Positions 48,166 through 59,258 of a stretch of 64,000 nt of DNA are shown here, one piece after another (positions within the stretch are counted from its first letter, which is position 1; every line of letters starts with the position of its first letter). Origin of the DNA: Colletotrichum lupini (taxonomy: Eukaryota; Ascomycota; Sordariomycetes; Glomerellales; Glomerellaceae); contig NC_064681.1 of the NCBI RefSeq assembly GCF_023278565.1, positions 4,712,001 through 4,776,000 on the forward strand, given 5' to 3'. The notes beneath the pieces were generated by a model. That model was not told where the DNA came from, made no database searches, and saw only the letters and a list, made by a program, of their open reading frames with translations. The position numbers were made by a program, and so were the translations under genes.

Positions 48166-48498
48166 TCAGTGCGTACTTTTCCTCCTAGTTCCATCGGCTA
48201 GAGATTCCTCGGGAGTGTCATCTAGTGATTTCCTCCTGAATACATCTCGTACGCTATGGACGAGACTTAACCCTTTGTGTGACGAGTCTGACGACGAAGT
48301 ACTCCAAACACTACTTCGTCGCCGCACTCCTACAGATGGCTCCTCTTCAACTAGTCTGGCATCTGCGTAATGACCTGGGGAGGTGCATGTCAGCGAAGGG
48401 TAATAGTCATCACGAACCAGGAGAAGCTCACGTATGTTACCAGCTCCACCTCTTCCAAATGACACTCGTCGGCCACTCTTGATGTTCAACTCATTCAT
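48166..48498 (-). CDS. Small GRGGAGNI-motif protein (DUF3602/Par32-like)
   Basis: The minus strand reads SFGRGGAGNI near the N-terminus, the signature of DUF3602 proteins (yeast Par32 group, linked to TORC1 and ammonium-transporter control). I splice a 57-nt intron (48431-48375; GTGAGC donor, GCTGACA branch, CCCCAG), giving 91 residues. The intron length is a multiple of three without a stop, so an unspliced 110-residue form is also open. The rest is charged and Ser-rich (RRRSSVWSTSSSDSS), phosphorylation-prone and probably disordered. Only one GRGGAGN motif remains, whereas Par32-type proteins have several, so this is a short relative or truncated member. Function unproven. Confidence 0.6.
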   Translation of the reverse strand: MNELNIKSGRRVSFGRGGAGNIRELLLVRDDYYPSLTCTSPGHYADARLVEEEPSVGVRRRSSVWSTSSSDSSHKGLSLVHSVRDVFRRKSLDDTPEESLADGTRRKSTH

Positions 48499-51191
48499 TG
48501 CAGGTGGTTTTGATGTGATAGGTAATTATTGGGAGTTCGGATTCGGCATCGCACCGTTTCAAGAGAGCTGCGGGGCCTGCCTCTACTTATCCCCCAGATT
48601 CCCCAGATCATCCTCACCTTCGAAAAGCTGAAGCCATTTCGGCGATCCATCCAGATAAGCAACAAACCCCCAATTGGCTTCCCCAAGTTCCAAACCCCCA
48701 CAATCGGATCTGAATGCCGCTTTCTGTAATGCGGCTGGTGTGGGATCTCCGCAAAGCTTGGTCCTTTAGCGCCATGATCTACACCTTCAAGATAGTAAAT
48801 CGCGATGTGACTGGCGGCCGCTGGCACCATTGAACCAGGGACGGAAAGGAAGTCTCACACGTTCTGTTGATGATGTCATGAATGGCTGATGCAGAAAATA
48901 ATAGACCGACCTGGGCTTAGTGTCTTTAGACTAGCCCGTTCGACGACGGGCGTTTCACTTGTGGCTCTGTCCGTGGAACGGGAGCATTAGTAGGGTTAGG
49001 GAATATGGAATTCGTGCGTGCAAGTTGCGGGCCGTATCCTCCGTCTTCCCATAATACCGCGTGGTTGCTATGGTTCTAACGGCTTGACCTGCTCTATTAC
49101 ATTTAGGAAGAAGCATGCTCGTGAGTGAAGCGCAAATGAGCCCCTACCGGAAGTGATCTTTCAATAGAACGCCGCCTGATCTCGATTTCGATCTATTGAT
49201 CTACCTCTTAACGACCGAAAGACGAGAATTGTCACTATGACTTCACTGAGTGTGCCAAAGGTATTGGCTTGGAGGATCAACGGCAGTAAGGTTCTGGACC
49301 TTGGAGAGGAAACCCGGCGAATACCATGGTAGCAATGCTGGAGCGGGTGTGTTTCGTCGCCTTCATTTGTCGGTCGATAGACATATCTTCCAGCGCCATA
49401 CCCCCTGTGATCCGCCGCGGTCTTCAAGGATCACACGTGCAACCGAATTCTATTACACACTGACCATGTCCGAAGGAATGTCGGGTAGATGGAGGATTAC
49501 CTTAGTTGGAGGATCCGGCGGCTTTAAGACCCGCACAAACAAACTAGACTGAGTCGAGACTGAACGAATCCAGTTCCTTGACATTGATAATGGGACACCA
49601 GAGAAGTTTGAAATACTACCTAGCAAAGCGGAATTGTGTATGTAACTGAGGTAGGTGATGAACCACTCCGGTGGAGGTCACATTTGAAAGACCCGACTTC
49701 AGACATTTCATCTGCATAGGCATTGCAGAAATATTTTGCTGTCTCTTGGATACCGGTTTGCATTCCTGCCGCTTCCGCTTACCTGGAGACAACGAGAAAA
49801 CTCCAGGATTGCTGTAACTGAATTATGCGATGGTGCCACGAGAAGAGAGAAATAACTCATGATCAGCACTCATTGGGCATTCTACCTTGCTTCCACACGT
49901 AGATTCAGAGTTCCATGGGGAGGAGGTAATAGCATCGTTCCTCGTGAATGGTTGCAATACGAGGTGGGGGCGCCCAGTTTTTACATCCATTCCTCTCATA
50001 GTTTTCCTCGTGAAAAGCCTGGGCCTCGTGGGGCGTACTCAGTGCATCCTGCAGGTAGTAAGCGTTCAACTGCATCATTGCATCAATTTTAGTTTAGGGG
50101 CATATTGTATAGACGTCGAAACGTCCATACATTATTCTTGAGACCAATCATCCGATCCTCGCATAAGTCATGGTGCCTTTGCATGTGAACTTTGAGCTGC
50201 CTGTGGCCTCACCATCCACAGTGTCTTGATTTGCTTGACAGTTTGTTCGGCTGAACACGTGGGTACCAGGAGAGACTGTTCCAGGGCAACACAACAATAG
50301 ACTAAAAGCAAGCACGCGAGCGGCAGCTCCGGATCTTGTTGCGAGAATTAGCCCAAAGATATAGGGCTTACGAAACAACTCTAGTGAAGGACGGTCCTCT
50401 TGGAAGACCCTCTTGGGGCCATGGGAGACTTCAACTCGTGACTCGCAGCATTGATAGCAAAACGGCTCCTATTCGGCATGACACCCCACATCTACCCGGA
50501 TCCGGCATCCGTGTACTGCCCATCCCTCGGAAGCTGACCCCACCACGTCGGGCTCGATGACCTGACCGGTGTAAAACGTAGCCTATCGTATGACCTCGAA
50601 GCCGCGGACTCGGTAACGGAATGGTAGCGTGCGTTACCGGGACCAAAGGCCTGGGCCGTTCCACGAGAGAATCAGACGATTTCGACCCTGCCGCTGTGAC
50701 TGGACGTTTTTGGCTTGCACAAAAAGAAAGTTGACAAGCGAGGGACTCAGGAAAGAAATTTTGCATTTGAACGGTCACTAGATCAAAACGACTTCTAGCT
50801 CAGCCTCAAATGGGGGGAGTCCACCAACGCCATGAAATGGGAGCGAGCTTTAGGCCGTTCGGGAACTTTTGTACCATTAGCGTCTGAGAAGTGATAGGGG
50901 CTTGGCTAGAGTTCTAGACTCCAGCCAGTCACTTGAACCAGCATGCCAAACCTGGCAATGTTTTGGTGTGGTCTTCGTGATGGTTGCAGATATTCGGCGT
51001 CGTTCAACTAGCTGCATGTGAGCGAGAGTGAGATGCTGAGAACAACTTTCTGAGCTTAAACTTGTAAATTAATTTTGTATTATTCGTACAGACGAAACCT
51101 TTACAGTCGTCACAAGAGAGTAACAGATTGAGTGAAAATATTTCAACATGATAGTAACGCCGGCTCTTAGAAAAGACAGTCGAGAAAGATC
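48499..51191. other. Gene-poor interval
   Basis: About 2.7 kb with only short random frames. A single GGGTTAGGG occurs at about 48992-49000, too short to be a telomeric relic. No repeat, RNA gene or decayed coding sequence recognised. Base composition is ordinary, unlike the RIP block. Confidence 0.45.
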
Positions 51192-53414
51192 TCATGAGAA
51201 TCCTAATGTTCCCGTCACCTCGTAGTAGCACGAGTATACGGGCGTCAGGTCCTGCGTCACCTCCGGCTTGCGTACGATTTCAACACAAGACTTTTGACGA
51301 CGGAGGGCCTTGACCTTGTCTGCACTCGTATCCCTTCGTGGAAGTTTCGTAGCCATGCTCTCGACGTACTCCTTCAGCTGGTCAGCCAACAGTACTGCCC
51401 TAGCCTTGCGCTCATACACGGTGACATCGTCGAAATCATTAGCCTCCTCTTCGTCGAGCTCCCCCAAGCCACGCCTGTGTGTCGCGAACCGTAGTGGTGT
51501 CTTGACTGCTTTCACTTTACGCACAAAGTCGCGACGGCGAAGGTGATATCTGGACGACCTGGCGCTCCAGAAGTCTTTCGACATCTGTCCCAGCTCCTCG
51601 GCACGAGCAGACGCCAGGCCTGCGGGCGTGACGTTCACGTTGCATTTCCAAGACCCCGGCGCTAGCTTCTTGTCGGAAGAGACCATGGACTTGACGAGGT
51701 TCCGCATGCGGGTTTCGAGGAGCGCCCCATTGCCGGGAATAGTGTGGTCGACCAAGCCCATCCTCCGAGCTTCAGCTGGTGATAGCGGTGTCATGTCACG
51801 CAGCAGCTTGGTCGCTCCGGCTGAGCCACAACGTCCGGTGTAGGACAGGGAATGATATTCCGAACCGTGCAGGCCGATCGCACGGTAGGCTGGGTTGAGA
51901 ACGACCTCGGAGCCAGCAAGCACAATGTCGCATGCGGCAGCCATGGCAACGCCGCCCGCTGCACAATTGCCTCTGATGCCAGCGACGGTAAGAATGTTCC
52001 GTGATGGGAATTCGTGAAGGAGGTAGTGCACAACGTCATCAATGCGGTTGATGTTGAGCCAGGACTCAAGCGCCGGGTCCGCAGCAGCCTCGATAACGTT
52101 TAATGCAATACCGTTGCTAAAGTATCCGTCACCCCCCATGAGCACAAGGGCGCTGAGTGGTCGTTCCACGACATGAGTGGATGCGATAAAGTCAAGGGCG
52201 TCAATCATGCGAGAGCACTGATCTGTACTCATGGCGCCGTTGTAGAAGTTGAAGTAGAGGAAAGCGACCCGCTTAGCATTGGTGAATGTCTGGAAGTCAA
52301 CTGATATGTCCTGCTGGGTATCGTGTGAAGCTCGGGACCAATCGATCGTCGCCCTGGATATGCGATTTTCTGTGATGGCGTCGCTGTCGAGGATGCCCAA
52401 CTCTCTCAGGCCTGAGACAGCAGGTACCTTTGGCCATAGCATCGTGTCGGTTTTCTTCTTCACACGACGAATGTGAGTGATCCAGATGGCCTTCTTGTCG
52501 CAAGTCGCAACGCAAACGGCGTCATCCCGGCAAGCTACAACTTTGCCAGGTGGAGTGTGGGCAGTGAGATCATTGCCTTTTTCGATGTTGCCGCCATAAA
52601 CATAGAGGCCCGGGCCAAATAACTTGGTAAGACAGCCTGGCTGAGAGTCCGAGCATCGAATCCTCCGGGATATTTCCCGAGCCGTGTGTGACTGAATGTT
52701 GAAGTCGCGTTGGGCCGCCTTGAGAAGTGGCCGATGACGTGTTACTCCGCCGAGGAAAGCTTTCTGCAGTGTGACAGAGGCGTCGCGGTAGGCAGGGTTT
52801 GCTCGGAGTAGCGGAGTGACATGATGCGGGGCGAACTTCTCAAATCCGGGCGACGGGGGTGGAGTGTATGGCGAAGCAGCTTGGACAGATGCCGTTTGTA
52901 TTCTTTCAATGGCTGCAAGCGTGGCTGTAAGTGCAGCTCGTGTAACGGGACCACGGTAAAGGCTCGACTTCGTGACAGCTGGCGAGTCAATCTGCAAAGG
53001 GAACTGCTCAAAGGCCCAAACTGGCCCGGCATCGAACTCTTCCACAGCTTGAAGGACAGTGACACCCCAGTATGGTCGGCCAGACTCGCTCCAGGAGCCT
53101 TTTTGGAGGAGAGTATCGGGATCGGCCTCTGTCCCATCATCACCCATGAGCACCCAGTCCAAGGCACTTGGACCGGCGTCTCCAGGGGGACCGGGGTGAA
53201 CGATTATGGTGAGGTAGTTTTCGTAGATTTCTTTTGGAACACGGGCTGTGAGGAAAGGGCAGATAATGAGATGAGGCTTGGCAAGCCTGGCCGCCTCGAT
53301 CATGACATCGTCTGAGAGGGCATATTCGATGGTGATTGTATGGGACTTTGACAGCGCCACATATAGACGCTGCGAAAGCGAATTGTGCGCGGTACAAAAG
53401 AAGAGAATATGCAT
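51192..53414 (-). CDS. HypX/HoxX-like protein: formyltransferase-like domain fused to enoyl-CoA hydratase-like domain
   Basis: A single intronless frame of 740 residues from the ATG at 53414, where homology begins (MHILFFCTAHNSLSQR). In-frame sequence up to 53525 is probably leader. Residues 1-175 form the formyltransferase-like domain: SDDVMIEAARLAKPHLIICPF, VHPG with His73, GPSALDW, WGVTVLQAVEEFDAG with Asp128, and KSSLYRGPVT. Residues about 195-325 match the second formyltransferase-type domain. Residues about 380-600 are the crotonase part: MGGDGYFSNGIALNVIEAAADP, SWLNINRIDDVV, GNCAAGGVAMAAACD, LNPAYRAIGLHGSEY. Residues about 610-650 follow the usual HoxX end. The last 90 or so residues are an extra charged tail. 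Bacterial HypX makes CO from formyl-CoA for the [NiFe]-hydrogenase ligand. Fungi lack that enzyme, so the role here is unknown. Cytosolic: no targeting signal seen. Confidence 0.88.
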   Translation of the reverse strand: MHILFFCTAHNSLSQRLYVALSKSHTITIEYALSDDVMIEAARLAKPHLIICPFLTARVPKEIYENYLTIIVHPGPPGDAGPSALDWVLMGDDGTEADPDTLLQKGSWSESGRPYWGVTVLQAVEEFDAGPVWAFEQFPLQIDSPAVTKSSLYRGPVTRAALTATLAAIERIQTASVQAASPYTPPPSPGFEKFAPHHVTPLLRANPAYRDASVTLQKAFLGGVTRHRPLLKAAQRDFNIQSHTAREISRRIRCSDSQPGCLTKLFGPGLYVYGGNIEKGNDLTAHTPPGKVVACRDDAVCVATCDKKAIWITHIRRVKKKTDTMLWPKVPAVSGLRELGILDSDAITENRISRATIDWSRASHDTQQDISVDFQTFTNAKRVAFLYFNFYNGAMSTDQCSRMIDALDFIASTHVVERPLSALVLMGGDGYFSNGIALNVIEAAADPALESWLNINRIDDVVHYLLHEFPSRNILTVAGIRGNCAAGGVAMAAACDIVLAGSEVVLNPAYRAIGLHGSEYHSLSYTGRCGSAGATKLLRDMTPLSPAEARRMGLVDHTIPGNGALLETRMRNLVKSMVSSDKKLAPGSWKCNVNVTPAGLASARAEELGQMSKDFWSARSSRYHLRRRDFVRKVKAVKTPLRFATHRRGLGELDEEEANDFDDVTVYERKARAVLLADQLKEYVESMATKLPRRDTSADKVKALRRQKSCVEIVRKPEVTQDLTPVYSCYYEVTGTLGFS

Positions 53415-54690
53415 CGTGACGGCGTTGGACTGAGACAATAGCAGCACAGCAACTTGGAGAAGAGAAGTAACAGAGAGTGTGGGTTCCTTATTTACTTGCG
53501 AGGACGTGCGATCAAGTCGCATCATATATGCTGTTCATGATGGGGTGCGAGGGGTCTTCAGGAGGAGGGGTTCCTCCATCGGAGACTTCAGCTTGTGAGA
53601 TGCACAAGTGGCTTCTGCCCACCACCCGTTCCTGACCGGCCATGTGCGACATGAAAGTTTAACGGTCGTCTCCTGGCGCTTGCCATAAAAAACCATGCCA
53701 TGTTCAATGCACCCCGCTTGTCTTGCTGAGTGGTGGTCTTTGACTCCGATCCGCCTACCTCGAGTCCCGCGAAAGTGACCGTGGTATTGTTGTTGTTGTC
53801 ATCCTAGCTTCGACTTGGACCCACGCCTTCACGCCAGACCGGACGAACCGGGCTCGGACCCAGGCGTGGTTTGGACGAACCATCCCAAGTGGCTGCTTTA
53901 TCGGACGAGATGCTTCCTCTTGACTCAGGGGCGCGCGCTGAATTGGGCGATGACTGGTAGGCGCTAAGCTGAAGAGCAAAGGCTTTGCCTGACTAGCGCG
54001 TCCAGTCACCATCTCTAGTCAGCGACGCTCAACTGAACAAAGCTATGCAGTACAGTAAACGATCTGTTTCGACGCCATCGCAGAGCTTGGGGATCAGCAC
54101 ATCCGAATCGAGTAACTCTTAGTCCACGGGGTCCGAGCATCTCTCGTGGTGTGGCTTTCACGGCATCCAGTCAATAAGGGGATGTGATCTTCTCCATACA
54201 GCCGAGCACGGCCCTCCTGGGGGTAATGTGAAGCTTGTGGTCCACGTTTCTCGGCCGAATTTCTATAATCGAAGAAAGTTTGGAGACGATTCCTAATCAG
54301 TCCGATGGTCTCTAAAGGGTCCTGCAAATCAGATCGCGGCGACGTGATGCATGACTCTCCACATTCTCGATCGTGTGTGGGCCGCTTCAGTCTCTAGGAA
54401 CAGAGTAGAACGGCATTAGTTTGATGTGACAGCGACGGCCAATGTGATGATACATTTGCTGATTGCCTTCGTACTAAACGAAGCCGAGTACGATGTTAGG
54501 GCGCCCTTGGCATACCTGCATTCGTTGTCGTTGAGAAGCGAGCCCAGGGTCCTGGCATCCGGATACTGCGAGTTCCAAAATGACCGATGCCACTTGGGGT
54601 AGGTGAACTACCTTATTAAGGTAAAGTATCTACGGATAACAAGCCGTCTAGAAATGTGATTGCGCCTTTGGACGGAGAGGTACTTGCTGT
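53415..54690. other. Intergenic region
   Basis: About 1.3 kb between the HypX-like start (promoter side) and the Rad26 3' end. Only short random frames. No repeats or RNA genes recognised. Confidence 0.45.
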
Positions 54691-57209
54691 TCAGACCCCA
54701 AACGAAATGGCGATACTATCGCCCTCGTCAGGGGTCACGGCAATCTCCAATAACTCATGAGCTCGATCAACAGTATCCGCGTCTATCGCGTTCTCATAGA
54801 CCAAATCCTCTTCTGCAAAGTTAAGTCGTGACAAGGAAAGGATGTACCGTTGAGAGCCGCCATGGGACATGGAGAGCTTTGAGAGGATGTTTGCGACGTT
54901 GGCCGTCTGCGGATCTGTTACCATGGTATGGAGAAGCAGAATGATCTGAGATACCAACAAGGAGACGCCACTTCGGCCGTCGTCCAAGTCGTTTACACCA
55001 TCGCGGCGATCGTCCGGGGTAGTACCCACGGCCAAGTTCATGTGTGAAGGGGAGAGACCGCCACTGGAGGTATCCACTACGGGGTCCGAAAGGTCGTACA
55101 AAACATCGACAAGCTCGCCCAGAGCTGTGACTAACCGGGGTATGACACTGACGTGGCCCGCGACCTGTCGTGCTCCATACGGGGTACGGGTAAAGGCCAT
55201 GAGTGTTCGTAAGACTGCGAATCTTACTGCGTGCTTCTGGCTTACAGACGACACTGCTCTAGGTAAGTCGACTAGGTTGAGAGAAACCTTGTCGATGATC
55301 ATTCTAGCAGCTAGGTCGGCGTCTTTGCCTAGGATGATGGGGCCAAGGGAATCTGGGAGGGTAGAAGTGCACAGCATATCAAGCATGCCGATGATGTCGT
55401 CCAGCTGTTGTTTGGGGGTGAGAAGGATGAGAACTAGATCAAGAGTGATCAGCTGCCAAAATTCGGCTTGTCTCGTCTGCGCACCGCCGTCTGCTTCGAG
55501 CATTGTCGTAGCGCAGGCTGCGGCAGAGGCGTTCAGCAAAGACAGGATGTACGTAGTATCGACGTGCTGCTGCAGGGTTTCTGTGGCTGCCCCTGCTGAC
55601 ACATCGCCATCCTGGCTCTTGAATCGAGCTTCTGCAACTAAATAAATAGACTGTTGCAGCGTAGGAACCAAGTCACTGACGATCTGCGGGACCACTGATA
55701 TGGTCTGGAGCTGCAGAGTAAAGGAGAGGAGTGAGGCTAGGTCCCAAATTGGCCGCAAGAAATTCTCTCTCAAACACTGGCTCCACATCTGAATTACAAG
55801 ACGGGCGAAGTCTACCAGAAGTTGGACCGGATTCAGCGGCGTGCCCATGAGAGGCAAATGCTGGAAAATGAAGGATGCAAAAGACGTGGTCGGATCGGAC
55901 GGGTATGCGTATCGTGATAATATGTCAAAAGTCGGTGGTTCCCCATGCAAGGAGCCATGGTCTAATATGACTTGGAGAAACTACGACGCTGTTAGCCACA
56001 GATCCTTTGATGATGATACGTGATGTGGAGGAACATTACCTCGAAAGGGAGAGTAGTAGGTGCAGGGCCTGGATACTGGACTGGAATGGCGGTGGTCCCT
56101 GTGTCATCAACCATGATTACGTCTTGAGCGTCTGTCTCCAGAGCCATGACGGGACTATCGACTGGTGGCCGTTTCCGTTTGCCTTTGGTGGGCGTCCTCT
56201 CCGACAATGGAATAGCAACAGGTCCGGGGTCCCGAGTTTTGCCTCTGTTCTTGGTTGGACTTGGAGCGATGTCCATATCGTCAAATCCGTCCGCAACGCC
56301 CCAGGTTTTGGCAGCCTTCTTAGGTGTGGTGGTTCCTGGCGCGGCGGACACGGGCGCATTCTCTCTTCGGCGAGGGCGGGTCGAAGCATCCTTCATGTCC
56401 CTTTGGAGGAATTGTAACTCCGTGGTGGCTTGCCTTTCAGCCGCAATGGCGGCTTCCACAGCCCTCTCTTGCCTGGCAGCTTGTTCGGCATTCTGTTTTT
56501 TGAGGCGGGAAACCTCGGCTGCGTGATCCTGTTCCGCCTTGGTTGAATTTGTTCGTATGATGGAGGCCTCGCCTCGTGCAGAGTTTAGCTCAGATTCGAG
56601 GGCCCTGAGCCGTTGCTGGAGCGCTGCAATGACATCGTTACCAGGTGCCGCGTGCAACTGCGACTGGGATTGCGGGGGATTGAAGCGAGCGGACGAAGGA
56701 GGTGCTGGTCGGACGAATTGGCTTGGTGGAGGTCGATACGGAGCTGCAGGGTGGGCAGGCTGGAAACGCTGTGAGGCTACAGAGGCGTTGTAGGTTGGCA
56801 CGGGGGGAGGGTATCGCGGCCGCGAGGAGAGGGTCGGAGGGTTTGCATGGGCTGGTGGAGGATTCCATCTCTGTTGAGGTGGTAGAGGCGGGTGCCTGGC
56901 TGCAAGCGGCTGGGGCGGATGCTGGTGTTGATGTTGCTGTTGCTGTTGTTGGGAGATGGTCTTGTCTACGGAGGGGCGAGTAACGGGAGGTAGAAGTTCG
57001 TTGGTGACTTCGGCATCGTCGAGGTCGTCATCTTCGAACTCTAAGTCATCGTAGTTCTCGACTTGGGAAGGGTCATGGTGCGGAGGTAGAGTTTGAGACT
57101 GGGAGTCCTGTTTTCTTTGTGCTTGTGTGAATTGAATGGCGTTGTTCTCAAGCTCCTGGAGAGTGGTGTCGTTCAAATCATCAAAGTCGTCATCGTTGAA
57201 TTCGTCCAT
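54691..57209 (-). CDS. DNA-damage checkpoint protein Rad26/UvsD (ATRIP homologue)
   Basis: Two exons on the minus strand (57209-56040 and 55980-54691) give 819 residues. The 59-nt intron (GTAATG, branch GGCTAAC, CGTAG) joins PFE to FLQVIL, the conserved segment of fungal ATRIP proteins. The start MDEFNDDDFDDLNDTTLQELE is the acidic N-terminal region of this family. Residues 87-170 are low complexity with a Gln/His run and many Pro. Residues about 193-275 form a heptad coiled coil for oligomerisation. The alpha-helical C-terminal half carries the part that holds the ATR-type kinase. ATRIP brings ATR (UvsB/Mec1/Rad3) to RPA-coated single-stranded DNA and starts the checkpoint. A nearer-looking acceptor at 55971 breaks the frame, so 55981 is preferred. 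Confidence 0.85.
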
Positions 57210-59258
57210 GGTCGCTTTGGAACGTCAAATTGCTCATCATCATGGGCCCATTGACGGCCGAACCTTACAGAGAGGTTGAGGTGGAAGATTATGGAGTTGG
57301 GAATAGTGGCAGCCCACCATCAGGCACCGTGGGCACCTCAGACAGGTGGTTTCCTTATCTTATCAGTGTTTGGAGGACTGTGAGACTCAACGCGTTGGAA
57401 GACGCGACCTCCAGGTTGAGGGAGGCGCGCTCAGCCACACCTGGGCACTTGCAGGAACAGAGTATTTCCGGATCACTAGCCACACAACCATCTCAAGTCC
57501 AATCATGTGACTGCGGCTGGTGAGCTCGGACGAATGCAGTGTCAAGCAGAAGATGGACGAACTTCGAAGCTCGCGCCTCACCCCCCAAAGCACCTACATA
57601 GTAAACCAAAGCTGTTGGCCAGACTTGGCCAGGTCGTTGGCTGCCACAGGATGGCCTGTGATGACATCAGATTGCGTCCACCCATTGATAGCTATCTCGG
57701 CTTGACCGGAGACGGCATAAGCTATACCGGCGGACTTTGTTGCCCAATCTCAAGCTCCACGTCAGCCACGAGCCTCGAAAAAAGCATTCAAAGATACTGT
57801 GCTTATCCGTCCGTAGCATAAGGTGCATTGAGAGGAAGGCCCTTGGCTGACCAACTCAGCAACTTTGGTGGGTTGGTAAGGTAGGATATGCTCCTCCTTT
57901 CAGCGGAGCCCTGCAAAACATACGCGTAAGGAACTAAAGGAACCTTTCACCCGTTGCGTCTTGTGTGCATGGGGCTCCTTGGAGCTTGTGCTTTCGGAGG
58001 CGAAAGGTTCTTTCATGCATGGGGCCTTACACCTATCCGTGCCTGGCTTGAGGTAAAATAAAGCACGACTGTTCTGTTTCCGAAGAAACTAGCAGATAGA
58101 TTTATTGGGGAAGAAAGAAATGCAGAGATCAACGGAGATGACTTGCAGTCCGGAGACCGAACCGACAGTGCAAAAAAGTGGTTTGGCCAATGAGCCATCC
58201 GGACTATCAGCATTTCAGCATTGGTGGGAGGTGCGGTGTTGCCGACCGGCTGGATTACCTAATCTCCGCTCGGGGGGGAACAATGGGGGCAACCTGGAAT
58301 GGTGGCAATGAGGGCAGGCAATGCGAGCGGACTCCAATTCCCATCTCCAGGGCTGCCCCCCCCCCCGCCAAGAATGCGAGCCTGACGTAGCTCTTTACGC
58401 TAATTTACACCGTCATCATTCGCCCAGACCAGCTGCCCTGGCACCGTAGCGTCTGTACGGATAATCTGTAACGTAGACTGTAGGTAGGTATCTAGATAGA
58501 GCATCTGGGGAACTGGGATAACAATTACGAGGGAAAATAACAACAGAAAATCTTTTGAGAATAGGAATCGTGAAAGTACAGGTACAAGTGAGACAAATAA
58601 TAGAATAAAAGTACTTAGGTACCTTAATTGGAGGAAGGAGCAACGCAGCGTAAGGTACCTACCTACCTACCTAACAGCCCGAGTCCCGTGGACGTGGACA
58701 CAGCCGAAGCAGCCCTCTTCAGGCGTGGGAAGGAGGTGGGTCCACTCGGGGATTCTGCGCCAGCTGTGCCTTCCCGCTTTCCGCCCTTCCCTTCTGCTCT
58801 GCTCAGCCTTTGGCCCTTTGCGTTCCCTCCCAGGTCTACGCTACCTTACCTTGCTCCGTACGGGTTCAACAAAAAATCCATCCACGCCGACAACTCCCAT
58901 CCGCTTCTCCAACACGTCACACACGACCGCCTGCGATTCCGAGCTCAACCCTGCGCATTCACGCCTTGGGACTCGACTAGAATTTGCTCTTCCGACGTGT
59001 CTCGACAACTCGACGATAATCCGTTCCATCGCCTGTTCTTGCGATCCAACGGTCTAATTTGCGCCGACCCTCCGCTTCCACTCTTCCCATCGCCGCATCC
59101 GAACCACCCGCTTTTGCTTCGCGACGACTAATCACGACCTTTGACCTTTCTCCCACCAACTGGGCTTGACCAACCTCACCTAGTATCGCAGTTATCTACG
59201 AGGCCGACTCGTCGAAACCTCTTATCCTTTCGAGTATTGCGGAACCGTAAATAGAGAC
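57210..59258. other. Divergent intergenic region
   Basis: This lies between Rad26 (-) and CDP-diacylglycerol synthase (+). It contains AGGTACCTTAA (58618-58626) and a TACC-repeat AAGGTACCTACCTACCTACC (58652-58671), an 11-nt C run (58356-58366) and a CT-rich leader-like stretch at about 58780-59250. A frame at 58628-59131 has no homology or coding character. No gene called. Confidence 0.5.

Noticed and set aside
48992..49000. Telomere-like GGGTTAGGG
   Set aside because: There are barely one and a half repeat units, which is expected by chance.
58628..59131. 167-codon frame upstream of the CDP-diacylglycerol synthase gene
   Set aside because: CT-rich leader sequence without homology. The real gene starts at 59259 with a complete exon chain.
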